Shown here: positions 12,969 through 20,757 of the stretch, one piece after another
How positions within the stretch are numbered: position 1 is the stretch's first letter
How the letters are laid out: each line of letters opens with the position of its first letter
Assembly: GCA_965232895.1 (NCBI GenBank)
Contig: OZ247430.1
Span: forward strand, 558,001-622,000
From: Bin87 sp965232895
Lineage (GTDB): Bacteria > Chloroflexota > Dehalococcoidia > Lucifugimonadales > UBA3495
DNA length: 64,000 bases
Direction: 5' to 3'
Made by a program: the position numbers and the translations under genes
Notes under the pieces: model-generated
The model's database searches: none
What the model was told of the DNA's origin: nothing
The model's input: the letters and a program-made list of their open reading frames with translations, nothing else

Positions 12969-12977
12969 ATTATAACA
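12969..12977 (-). promoter_or_regulatory. Extended -10 promoter element for the MmgE/PrpD gene
   Basis: On the minus strand the sequence TGTTATAAT combines a perfect -10 hexamer (12969-12974) with the TGn extension. No good -35 is seen, as is usual for extended -10 promoters. It lies about 58 bp before the start codon. Confidence 0.55.
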
Positions 12978-13089
12978 TCGCCGGTTCGGTTGCCCGGATT
13001 CCGGGGGTCTGCTAGACTTTCGCCGTCGCACGGTTCATCCCGTGGGCGACCCAATTGACCAGAACCCCGTTTACCAGGAGTTACGGCTA

Positions 13090-13707
13090 ATGATTTACGA
13101 AGTTCGCACTTACGATCTCAAGCCTGGTGGAGTGCCCATTTTCGAGGACGCATTCGCGAAAGCGCTGCCCCATCGGGAAAAGTACTCCAAGCTGGCCGCC
13201 TTCTTCCACACCGAAATCGGCCCGCTGAACCAGGTGATCCACATCTGGCCCTACGAGAGCCTGGACGAGCGCAACGAAGTACGCGCCGCCGCCGGCAAGG
13301 ACCCCAACTGGCCCCCGGACAGCCAGGGCACGATCCTGCACATGGAGTCGGAGATCTTCAATCCCGCTCCCTTCATGCGCCCCATGGGCGGCGGGCAGAA
13401 GCAGGGCAACGTCTACGAAATGCGAATTTACGAGTACCAGAACGGCGCCATGCCCAAGGTGCTGGACATCTGGGGCGCCGCCATCGAGCATCGCGAAAAG
13501 TTCTCCCCGCTGGCTGCCGGGATGTACAGCGACATCGGCGGCCTGAACAAGTGGGTGCACATCTGGCCCTACAAGGACCTGGGCGAGCGCGACAAGATCC
13601 GCGCCGAGGCATCCGCCACGCCGCACTGGCCCCCGCCGACCCGGGAGTTTCTGGTCAAACAGGAGACCAAGGTGCTGGTTCCCGCCAGCTTCTCACCCCA
13701 CGCATAG
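13090..13707 (+). CDS. NIPSNAP family protein with two repeats
   Basis: A 205-residue protein made of two NIPSNAP ferredoxin-like repeats, each starting with a Y-E-x-R-x-Y motif (IYEVRTYDLKPG near residue 2; VYEMRIYEYQNG near 111). Each has a matching HREK...LAA and HIWPY centre. The family's biochemical role is not settled. Start choice: the ATG at 13090 follows ACCAGGAG; the frame extends to 13042. The transcript would be divergent from the MmgE/PrpD gene. Confidence 0.88.
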   Translation: MIYEVRTYDLKPGGVPIFEDAFAKALPHREKYSKLAAFFHTEIGPLNQVIHIWPYESLDERNEVRAAAGKDPNWPPDSQGTILHMESEIFNPAPFMRPMGGGQKQGNVYEMRIYEYQNGAMPKVLDIWGAAIEHREKFSPLAAGMYSDIGGLNKWVHIWPYKDLGERDKIRAEASATPHWPPPTREFLVKQETKVLVPASFSPHA

Positions 13708-13733
13708 CGCCGGTCACAACCGCTGCTACAGTA

Positions 13734-13755
13734 GGGGCGAATGATTATTCGCCCC
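13734..13755 (+). repeat. 22-bp direct repeat, left flank of the IS4-type element
   Basis: This segment recurs identically and in the same orientation at 15158-15179. It is itself a hairpin with arms GGGGCGAAT/ATTCGCCCC and loop GATT. Because the loop reads GATT on both sides, the pair is a direct repeat and not part of the terminal inverted repeat. It behaves like a long target-site duplication. Confidence 0.85.
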
Positions 13756-15157
13756 ATAGGCATCAAGTTAAGGGAAGCTGCCGGTAAGATGGTGATTGCA
13801 TTCCAATCAATCGCCACCGGAGCTTCCCATGAGCAGTGTGCCAGAAGTTGCCCAGGCCATGAGCCGGGTTCTCACCGGAGTGGCCCAGCAGGCCGCCGCC
13901 GAGACGGGGCTGGTGCAACGGCGTTCCAAACTCACCGGTCCCGGCTTGGTGCAGACCCTGGTTTTCGGTTGGCTGGCCGACCCGGACGCCAGCCTCAGTT
14001 CGCTGACCCAGATGGCGGCCACGCTGGGGGTGACCATCAGTCCCCAGGGCCTGTTCCAGCGGTTCACGCCCCAAGGGGCGGAATGTCTGTACCGAGTTTT
14101 GCAAGAGGCTTTGGGTCAAGTTATTGACGCCGAACCGGTGGCGATTCCGCTACTGCGGCGCTTCACCGCCGTGTTGATCCAGGACAGCTCGGTCATCATG
14201 CTGCCCGACGGACTGAGCGAGGTCTGGGCCGGTTGCGGCGGCAGCGGTTCCTATGGACAGTCAGCCCTGAAACTACAGGTCCGGCTGGATTTGACCACTG
14301 GACTGATGCTGGGGCCTTTTCTGACTGATGGGCGAACCCCGGACAGCAATTCTGCGGTGCAGACGGCGCCGGTCCCAGCTGGCGCGCTGCGCATTGCCGA
14401 CTTGGGGTATTACCGACTGGATACCTTCCGGGAATTGGCGGCGCAAGGGGGCTATTTCCTGTCTCGGTACAAAGCCGGAACCAAACTCTACCGGCATGAT
14501 GGCGCGGAACTGGACCTGCGGAAGCTGCTGTCCACTCCGTCGGCAACCGGCATTGACCGGCCGGTATTGCTGGGGCGCGCCCACCGCTTGCCTGTCCGCC
14601 TGCTGGCCGTCAAAGCGCCCCCAGAAGTGAGCGCCCAGCGGCGGCGGCAACTCAAAGACCACGCCCGCAAGAAAGGTCAGCAGCCCAGCAAAACCCGGTT
14701 GGCCTTATGCGACTGGACCATCTACGTTACCAACGCGCTCCCATCCCAGATCAGCCGAGATGAGGCAATGGTATTGGCGCGGGCGCGCTGGCAGATTGAA
14801 CTGCTTTTCAAACTGTGGAAGCAACACGGAGGCATTGACCGCTGGCGCTCCGCCAATCCCTGGCGGATCCTCTGTGAGGTCTATGCCAAACTGACCGCCA
14901 TGGTCATCCTGCACTGGACTTTGCTGACTGCGGTCTGGATGTACCCGGACCGAAGCCTGGTCAAGGCCGCCGCCGCCGTCCGTCGCTACGCCGTAATGCT
15001 GGCTACTGCCATGACCGGACTACTTACGGCAACCATGGTCATCGAGCAGATTGGCTTATGCCTGCGCGCCGGGTGTAAAATCCAGCGGCGTCGTCAACGC
15101 CCCGGGTCATATCAACTACTACTCGCCCTAACCGACGACGCTTAACTTGATGCCTAT
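13756..15157 (+). mobile_element. IS4-type insertion sequence, 1,402 bp, apparently complete
   Basis: The ends are perfect 17-bp inverted repeats: ATAGGCATCAAGTTAAG at 13756-13772 and its complement at 15141-15157. They enclose a single full-length transposase gene. The 22-bp direct repeats just outside match the palindrome in which the element appears to have inserted. Removing the element and one repeat would restore a continuous palindrome with GTA/TAC outer pairs. All features are intact, so the element may still move. Confidence 0.9.
13829..15145 (+). CDS. IS4-family DDE transposase
   Basis: A transposase of 438 residues. The catalytic triad can be placed: D119 (IQDSSVIMLPD), D191 (IADLGYYRLD) and E324 in a YREK-like helix (R320-x3-E324-x6-K331). 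A basic segment (about 266-290) is suited to DNA binding. The ATG at 13829 has GGAG upstream; a longer frame begins at 13796. The stop codon lies inside the right terminal repeat, as is common in compact elements. Confidence 0.92.
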   Translation: MSSVPEVAQAMSRVLTGVAQQAAAETGLVQRRSKLTGPGLVQTLVFGWLADPDASLSSLTQMAATLGVTISPQGLFQRFTPQGAECLYRVLQEALGQVIDAEPVAIPLLRRFTAVLIQDSSVIMLPDGLSEVWAGCGGSGSYGQSALKLQVRLDLTTGLMLGPFLTDGRTPDSNSAVQTAPVPAGALRIADLGYYRLDTFRELAAQGGYFLSRYKAGTKLYRHDGAELDLRKLLSTPSATGIDRPVLLGRAHRLPVRLLAVKAPPEVSAQRRRQLKDHARKKGQQPSKTRLALCDWTIYVTNALPSQISRDEAMVLARARWQIELLFKLWKQHGGIDRWRSANPWRILCEVYAKLTAMVILHWTLLTAVWMYPDRSLVKAAAAVRRYAVMLATAMTGLLTATMVIEQIGLCLRAGCKIQRRRQRPGSYQLLLALTDDA

Positions 15158-15179
15158 GGGGCGAATGATTATTCGCCCC
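15158..15179 (+). repeat. 22-bp direct repeat, right flank of the IS4-type element
   Basis: An exact, same-orientation copy of 13734-13755, followed by TACG; the left copy is preceded by AGTA. Together these flanks extend the palindrome arms, supporting insertion into a pre-existing hairpin repeat. Confidence 0.85.
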
Positions 15180-15241
15180 TACGTTATAATGACGACACGC
15201 GGGATTCTGCCCGCGACCCGTTTGGTCCCGAGGTTGTTTTC

Positions 15242-16087
15242 ATGAATATCGGCGTCGCAATGTTCGTCACCCAGTCGTCCATCGACATCGCTGAGCTGGC
15301 CCAGGCCTGCGAGGCCCACGGTTTCGAGTCGTTGTGGGTGCCCGAGCATCCGGCGATACCGGCCGGGCCCAAGACCCCGTGGCCGGGGTCTCCCGACGGG
15401 GTGATCCCACAGATGTATTACGAGTGCGTCGATCCGTTCGTCGCGCTGGGACGGGCTTCGGCGGTGACGTCAACCCTCAAACTTGGCACCGGGATCTGCC
15501 TGGTGCCCGAGCGCAACCCGATCCTGCTGGCCAAGGAGATTGCGACCCTGGACTACCTCAGCAACGGGCGGTTCCTGTTCGGCATCGGCACCGGCTGGCT
15601 GCGCGAGGAGACCGAACTCTTCGGCATCGACTTCTCGCAGCGGATCGGCTACACTCGCGAATCCATCGAAGCCATGAAGGAACTCTGGACCAAGGAAGTC
15701 GGCAAGTTTCACGGCCGGCACATCGATTTCCCGCCGATCTACTCGTCCCCAAAGCCGGTGCAGAAGCCGCATCCGCCGGTGCTCATTGGCGGCAATGCTC
15801 CCAACGTGGCCCGACGAGTGGTGGCGTGGGGTGACGGCTGGATGCCCAATCGCATCTCGCCCGACCAGTTGAAAGAGCGGCGCGAGGAAATCGTGCGCCT
15901 GGCCCAGGAAGCCGGTCGCGACCCTCACGAAATCGAGGTTTCGGTGTTCGGGCAGCCCGCCGACCCGGAGATCCTCAAAGCCTACGAGGAGGCCGGCGCG
16001 ACCCGTGCCATGGTCTTCGCCGAAAGCGCGCCCCGCGACCAGGCTTTGCGCCAGATAGACGATTTCGCCAGCCGGCTGCTGGCCTGA
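15242..16087 (+). CDS. Luciferase-like monooxygenase family, probably F420-dependent
   Basis: A TIM-barrel LLM-class flavin or F420 oxidoreductase of 281 residues. It starts MNIGVAMFVTQSS and shows the strand SLWVPEHPAIP, the family's LGTGICLVPERNPILLAKEIATLD and the phosphate-binding FGIGTGWLREE. PVLIGGNAPNVARRVVAWGDGWMP follows, also typical of F420-dependent members. The substrate cannot be read from sequence. It lies directly right of the IS; the promoter may lie in the short 15180-15240 spacer (TTATAAT at about 15184). Confidence 0.88.
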   Translation: MNIGVAMFVTQSSIDIAELAQACEAHGFESLWVPEHPAIPAGPKTPWPGSPDGVIPQMYYECVDPFVALGRASAVTSTLKLGTGICLVPERNPILLAKEIATLDYLSNGRFLFGIGTGWLREETELFGIDFSQRIGYTRESIEAMKELWTKEVGKFHGRHIDFPPIYSSPKPVQKPHPPVLIGGNAPNVARRVVAWGDGWMPNRISPDQLKERREEIVRLAQEAGRDPHEIEVSVFGQPADPEILKAYEEAGATRAMVFAESAPRDQALRQIDDFASRLLA

Positions 16088-16130
16088 TCCCAAGCCCAAC
16101 CCGTCATACCGACGAGACAGTTCGACAATA

Positions 16131-16526
16131 ATGCTTCCCGACGACGCCGGCATCCTGTCCCTGCGAGACGCCAACCAGCGCTTCTACGACGCGTTCGGGT
16201 CCCTGGACATGGCCCGGATGGACACGGTCTGGGAGCAGTCCGAACGGGCGCTGTGCGTCCATCCCGGCTGGCAGCCGATAGTGGGCTGGCCGGACATCCG
16301 CCGGTCGTGGCAGGGCATATTCAACGGCGCGGCGCTGATGCACTTCAACATCCATTATGTCAACATCGCCCTGGAAGGCAACTGCGGTTTCGTTACCTGC
16401 ATTGAGAGCATCACCAGCGTGGTCGAAGGGCAGGCGCAGGGTTTTGGCGTCCTGGCCACGAATATATTTGTGAGATCCGGCGGTGACTGGCTCGTCATCG
16501 CCCATCACGCGTCGCCCCGCCTCTAG
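16131..16526 (+). CDS. NTF2-like/SnoaL-fold protein
   Basis: A protein of 131 residues with the cone-shaped NTF2-like fold signature: an N-terminal helix (LRDANQRFYDAFGSLDMARMDTVW), the CVHPGW...GWPDIRRSWQGIF segment, and C-terminal strands ending GDWLVIAHHAS. Such domains serve as isomerases, dehydratases or ligand binders; no specific activity is evident. It sits 43 bp after the luciferase-like gene and may be co-transcribed. Confidence 0.75.
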   Translation: MLPDDAGILSLRDANQRFYDAFGSLDMARMDTVWEQSERALCVHPGWQPIVGWPDIRRSWQGIFNGAALMHFNIHYVNIALEGNCGFVTCIESITSVVEGQAQGFGVLATNIFVRSGGDWLVIAHHASPRL

Positions 16527-16628
16527 AGCAAATCGAAACTCGAGGCTGGGACGGCACGGTCTCCAGCCTTGTGGTCGGTCTATAGCCACCTCGCACAAAC
16601 CGCTCAATACCGGGAGTTGGAGCGAATC

Positions 16629-17885
16629 ATGTCACATTCCCCACCTGCGGTCGTTGACGTCTCCGCGACCGACCGCAACCTGTGGCAGGCCATAATGGCA
16701 GAAGCCATCGCCAACCTTACGTACACTGCCTACGCCAACAAGGCCCGCGAGGAAGGGTACCCTGAGATTGCCGAGGTCTTCGAGCAAGTCGCCCGGGCCG
16801 AGACCAATCACGGCCTGAATTACCTTTCCATTTCGGGCGGGATCGACAGCACTGCGGTCAACCTGGCCAGCGTGATCGCTGGTGAAACCCGGGAGTACAC
16901 GCGCACCTACCCGCGCATGATCAACGATGCGACGCGGGACGGCCGCTCCGACGCCGTTGACATCCTGACCGCGGCCATGGAGGAGGAAAAGCAACACCAG
17001 ATCGCCTTTTCCGATGCCCTGGCCCATCTGCAAATCAAGAGCCCGAACGGCTCCCCGGTTGAACCGGACTTCCTGGTTGCCACGACGGCGCCAGCAGCGG
17101 GGGATGCGTTCGATCTGGATGTTTCTGGCGAGAGGCCCGCGCTACCCATAGACCTCCAAACATACGTTGATGCGGCGCTTGCGCTGGATAGGGAACCGTT
17201 CCGCATCGCAAATCTGGGTCGACTTCGAGAGGTGGTATTCGGCGCGCAGGACGGCATTATCAGCACGCTTGCCCTGACCACGTCGGTGGCCATCGCCGTT
17301 GGCACGACCGGAACGGTCCTCGTGGCGGGGTTGGCTGCCGCCGCGGCCGGGATGATCAGCATGGGCGCCGGCGCGTATCTGGGCTCCCGCGCCGAGGAGG
17401 ACGTTCGAGAAGCGGCAATCGCCAACCAGGTTCGCGAACTGGATGAGAACCCGGCTGAGCAACTGGCAGAGCTCGTCATCCTGTTCCAACGAGAGGGCAA
17501 GACCTACGACGAAGCCGTCCATCTCGCCAACGAGATCGCGAGCAACGAGACCCTTTGGTTGAACACGCTGCTGGAAAAGAAGCTGGGGATCAGCCCGGAC
17601 TTTGGTGGCAACCCGCTGAAGGACGCGGGGGTGATGTGCGTCTCGTTTGGCTCAGCGGCGATCATACCCATCATCCCCTTCCTGTTCCTGGCCGTCGGGC
17701 CGATGGCGATCGGATTGTCCGTGGGCCTGTCACTGTCAGGGTTGTTCGCGCTGGGCCTGGCGAAAGGCCGGCTGGTGCGCAAATCCGCCATCCTGCAGGG
17801 GCTTGAGATACTGGGGATCGGCGCAGTCTCCGCAGCCCTGGGGTACGGTTTGGGCGAGTTACTGCCGCGCGTGTTGGGGTTCTAA
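16629..17885 (+). CDS. Ferritin-like/VIT1-CCC1 membrane protein (MbfA-like iron transporter)
   Basis: The N-terminal half (about residues 15-150) is a rubrerythrin-type diiron domain with ExxH motifs ETNH and EKQH. The C-terminal half (about 195-418) is a VIT1/CCC1 membrane domain beginning LREVVFGAQDGIISTLALTTS and ending in several hydrophobic helices. This architecture matches the membrane-bound ferritin MbfA, an iron(II) exporter in alphaproteobacteria; iron or manganese export is inferred. The ATG at 16629 has GGAG; the frame extends to 16569. Length is 418 residues. Confidence 0.85.
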   Translation: MSHSPPAVVDVSATDRNLWQAIMAEAIANLTYTAYANKAREEGYPEIAEVFEQVARAETNHGLNYLSISGGIDSTAVNLASVIAGETREYTRTYPRMINDATRDGRSDAVDILTAAMEEEKQHQIAFSDALAHLQIKSPNGSPVEPDFLVATTAPAAGDAFDLDVSGERPALPIDLQTYVDAALALDREPFRIANLGRLREVVFGAQDGIISTLALTTSVAIAVGTTGTVLVAGLAAAAAGMISMGAGAYLGSRAEEDVREAAIANQVRELDENPAEQLAELVILFQREGKTYDEAVHLANEIASNETLWLNTLLEKKLGISPDFGGNPLKDAGVMCVSFGSAAIIPIIPFLFLAVGPMAIGLSVGLSLSGLFALGLAKGRLVRKSAILQGLEILGIGAVSAALGYGLGELLPRVLGF

Positions 17886-17921
17886 CGCGAGGCTTTCACC
17901 GAAACAAGGAACCAGACGCCG

Positions 17922-17954
17922 AAAAAACGGGGGCGGTCCGAAGACTGCCCCCGT
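17922..17954. terminator. Bidirectional intrinsic terminator
   Basis: A 12-bp stem (17927-17938 with 17943-17954, one G-T pair, CGAA tetraloop) lies between the iron transporter (plus) and a hydrolase gene (minus). Six T residues follow the stem on the minus strand, and a weaker CGTTTG follows on the plus strand. Confidence 0.8.
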
Positions 17955-17977
17955 CGTTTGTCCGCGTTGTTCACGTA

Positions 17978-18880
17978 TCAGGAGAACCGGCCCAACAAGC
18001 CTTTGACGGCCTTGAGAAAGTCGGGCGGATTGTCTCCCTGGACGAGGTGACCCGCATTGTCCACGGTGACCGTGGTGCAGTCGTGGTGCTCTTCGGCCAT
18101 CCGCATCATCGTCTCGTCGGCGAAGATATCGCTGCGCGCGCCGCGCACCACCAGGGCCGGGCAGTCGATCTTGCGCCAGCCGGCCCAGAGCTGTTCCGGA
18201 GTCCAGGCGGGCGCGCGAAAACCACGCCGTCGGATCACCTTGTCATATTTCCACGTCCACTTCCCGTCCTCGCGCTGGCGGATGCTGTACTTCAACGCGC
18301 CCAGGGTCTGCTCCCGGGTGCGGCCGGTGTACTCCATGACGCGCTGGGCGAATTCCTCCAGCGTATCCAACTCGTCGGGAAGCTCACGGAACTGCTGGAT
18401 GCGGTTCGAGCCGCGCCTTTGCGTCTCGGGCCCGGTATCGACGATGGTCAGTGACTTCAACGTCCCCGGCCGGCCCGACGCCCAGGCCAGGCTGTTGCGA
18501 CCTCCCATGGAATGGCCTATCAGGTGGAAATCCTGCAACCCGATGGCAGACACCAGCGCCTCAACGTCGCCGACGTAGGCGTCGGTGGAATAGTCTTCGT
18601 CGGGGGACCAATCACTGTCGCCGTGGCCCCGTTGGTCCACTGCAATCACACGGTAGTCAACGGACAACGGCAGGCTGATGAAGTCCCAGCTATGCGCCTG
18701 CTGCTGGATGCCATGGAGCATCACGATCGCCGGCGAATTCGGATCGCCCCATTCCAGGTAATGGAACTTGAGGCCGTTGACCTTGATATACCGGTCGACC
18801 GGCTCGTTCTCCACCGTAAAGGGAACTCCCATCTGTCGCGCAGCGTCGTGCAGCGACAGACCCATGGAATGTGACGCCAT
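17978..18880 (-). CDS. Alpha/beta hydrolase
   Basis: A 300-residue alpha/beta-hydrolase-fold enzyme. It has the oxyanion HG motif (VMLHGIQQQAHSW), the DQRGHGDSDW loop, the nucleophile elbow GHSMGG, an acidic residue after the VVRGARSD strand, and the catalytic histidine in NAGHLVQGDNP. The substrate is unknown. A strong TAGGAGG site precedes the ATG. It lies downstream of the inositol-lipid genes in the same direction, 44 bp after the phosphatidyltransferase stop, and could be part of their operon. Confidence 0.88.
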   Translation of the reverse strand: MASHSMGLSLHDAARQMGVPFTVENEPVDRYIKVNGLKFHYLEWGDPNSPAIVMLHGIQQQAHSWDFISLPLSVDYRVIAVDQRGHGDSDWSPDEDYSTDAYVGDVEALVSAIGLQDFHLIGHSMGGRNSLAWASGRPGTLKSLTIVDTGPETQRRGSNRIQQFRELPDELDTLEEFAQRVMEYTGRTREQTLGALKYSIRQREDGKWTWKYDKVIRRRGFRAPAWTPEQLWAGWRKIDCPALVVRGARSDIFADETMMRMAEEHHDCTTVTVDNAGHLVQGDNPPDFLKAVKGLLGRFS

Positions 18881-18924
18881 CTTGAATACCTCCTACCGTG
18901 AACGTGGCCGCCATGTTACCACGG

Positions 18925-19560
18925 CTAACCGTTTTCCTTCGCCTGGCGTTCCAGGATCCCCCGGATGGTGAACATGCGCTGGAACAGGGTGAAGCAGGAC
19001 ACGCCGGCGATCACCCAGAGGACCCATACCATGATCGGCACGGGGGCCAGCCCTTCCACGATCAGGCCGATTCCCAGGATCGCGACGCGCTCGGTCCGGG
19101 TCATGATGCCCGAACGGGTGAACGCGCCGAGGCCCTCGCCGCGAGCTCGCAGATAGGAGACGCCCTGCGAGAACACCAGGCCCAACAGGACCGACAGCAT
19201 GCTGAAGATCCTCTCCGGTTGGGACAAATCCGCGAGCAGGTAATACAGCCCCAACCCGACAAACAGCGCAGCCTCGCCCAATCGGTCGAAAACGGAATCG
19301 AGCAGGGCGCCAAAGGGTGACGCCCTTCCGGTGAGACGGGCCAACCCGCCGTCAAACAAGTCCAGAATACCGCCGGCCAGGAACACGATCCCGCCGTACA
19401 GGGGATATCCCAAAGCCACCAACGCCGCCCCAGCCACGCACACCGCGAATCCGAAGACGGTGATGACATTTGGGGTCAGCCCCACGGCGTGGAGGGCCCG
19501 CGCCCCGGGCAACTCGACGTAGCGCAGCATCGCCGCGCGCAACTCCTCTCTACCGGGCAT
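18925..19560 (-). CDS. CDP-alcohol phosphatidyltransferase, probably phosphatidylinositol-phosphate synthase
   Basis: A membrane enzyme of 211 residues carrying the complete CDP-alcohol signature D-x2-DG-x2-AR-x8-G-x3-D-x3-D, from D67 through D70, R75, G84 and D88 to D92. It has about six hydrophobic segments. The segments VGLTPNVIT, FSQGVSYLRARGEGLG and TRTERVAI resemble mycobacterial PgsA1, which joins CDP-diacylglycerol to inositol 3-phosphate. Next to inositol-phosphate synthase and a PimA-like gene, this role is the best inference; phosphatidylglycerol-phosphate synthase is the alternative. The ATG at 19560 overlaps the end of the mannosyltransferase gene by 11 bp. Confidence 0.85.
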   Translation of the reverse strand: MPGREELRAAMLRYVELPGARALHAVGLTPNVITVFGFAVCVAGAALVALGYPLYGGIVFLAGGILDLFDGGLARLTGRASPFGALLDSVFDRLGEAALFVGLGLYYLLADLSQPERIFSMLSVLLGLVFSQGVSYLRARGEGLGAFTRSGIMTRTERVAILGIGLIVEGLAPVPIMVWVLWVIAGVSCFTLFQRMFTIRGILERQAKENG

Positions 19561-20704
19561 TGCCACCGTGGTTGGCCTCCTCCATGCAGTGTTGGTAGTA
19601 GTCTTCGACTTCCGAAGCGACCCGTTGCCAGCGATGATTTTGCGCCACGCGCTTGCCGGCGGCCGACAATCGCAGGCAGAGTTCCGGGTTGTCGATCACG
19701 GCGGCGATGGCGGCGGCGATGGCGCTCGGCTCACGCGGCGCCGCCAGCAATCCATTGCATTCGTGGGCCACGACGTCGCGGTAACCGTCGATGTCCGATG
19801 CGACCACCGGAACGCCGGCGGCCATCGCTTCCAGCAGCACTATCCCGAAGCTCTCTCCGCCGGTGGCGGGACTGCAAAAAACGTCGGCGCTGGCGTAATA
19901 ACGAGGCAGGTCATCGCCGCTGACCGCGCCGACCAATCGCACCATGTCGTCACCGACCGCGGCTATGGCGTTGATCCATGACGCGCAGGCCTGATCCGGT
20001 TCGCCAGGGCCCACGACGACCAACCTGAGATCACGCCGACGTTCGAGCAAGCGAGCGAACGCCTCCAGAAGATAGCGCAGGCCCTTGCGTTCGTCCTTGC
20101 GCCCAACGAACAGGACGTTTTTCTTCCCGTCCCGCAGCTCGGGGAGGGGTGCGGCATCGGCGAAGCGCCCGAAGTCGATGCCGTTGGGGATCACGCGATA
20201 CGCCCGGTTCGGAAAGTGCGGAGCCACGAAGGATCGGGCGGCCTCGGAAACGGCGATATGCCCATGGAGCCGGCGGTGCCAGGTCTTCAGGGCAAACCGT
20301 GACCAACGGTACAACTGCTGACCGTCCGAAAAGGCGTGGAAGGTGCCGATGTTAACGGCATTGGAATGATGCAGGAACATCAAGGGCAGCAGTGGAGCCA
20401 GTGGTTCGTGCACGTGGACCAGGTCGAATCTCTCGCGAGCCACGATTCGCCTGACGCGCGGCCACAGCCACCACGCAAGCGTTACCCGCGCCGTTGATCC
20501 CCCGGCCGAAAGAGGAACGGATCGACCCATCGGGATGAAATTGTCGGGATTGCCGGCTTCATTCGAAGGGTTTATCGGGGTTCGCGGGGCGACGATGGTC
20601 ACTTCGTGCCCGCGGCTCCGCAATTCATCGGAGAGTTGGGACACGTGGGCATTGACGCCGCCGGGCCACGCGAAATCGTAAGGGGAGACCATGGCTACTT
20701 TCAT
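19550..20704 (-). CDS. GT4 glycosyltransferase, PimA-like phosphatidylinositol mannosyltransferase
   Basis: A GT-B, family-4 retaining glycosyltransferase of 384 residues. The N-terminal MVSPYDFAWPGGV and SQLSDELRSRGHEVTIVAP segments closely resemble mycobacterial PimA. The C-terminal donor domain has FVGRKDERKG and the EX7E motif in GGESFGIVLLEAMAAG. PimA transfers mannose from GDP-mannose to phosphatidylinositol at the cytoplasmic membrane face. The ATG at 20704 has GGGGAG upstream; the long frame to 21073 only runs into the antisense of the inositol synthase gene. Donor sugar and acceptor remain inferred. Confidence 0.85.
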   Translation of the reverse strand: MKVAMVSPYDFAWPGGVNAHVSQLSDELRSRGHEVTIVAPRTPINPSNEAGNPDNFIPMGRSVPLSAGGSTARVTLAWWLWPRVRRIVARERFDLVHVHEPLAPLLPLMFLHHSNAVNIGTFHAFSDGQQLYRWSRFALKTWHRRLHGHIAVSEAARSFVAPHFPNRAYRVIPNGIDFGRFADAAPLPELRDGKKNVLFVGRKDERKGLRYLLEAFARLLERRRDLRLVVVGPGEPDQACASWINAIAAVGDDMVRLVGAVSGDDLPRYYASADVFCSPATGGESFGIVLLEAMAAGVPVVASDIDGYRDVVAHECNGLLAAPREPSAIAAAIAAVIDNPELCLRLSAAGKRVAQNHRWQRVASEVEDYYQHCMEEANHGGNAR

Positions 20705-20757
20705 AGCCCGCTCCCCTCGGTTGACCTTGAACCAGGAAGACTGGAAAGTGGCGGCGG

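Noticed and set aside
13734..15179. Reading the 22-bp flanks as part of about 40-bp terminal inverted repeats
   Set aside because: The hairpin loops read GATT in the same direction on both sides, so the flanks are direct repeats; only the inner 17 bp are inverted.
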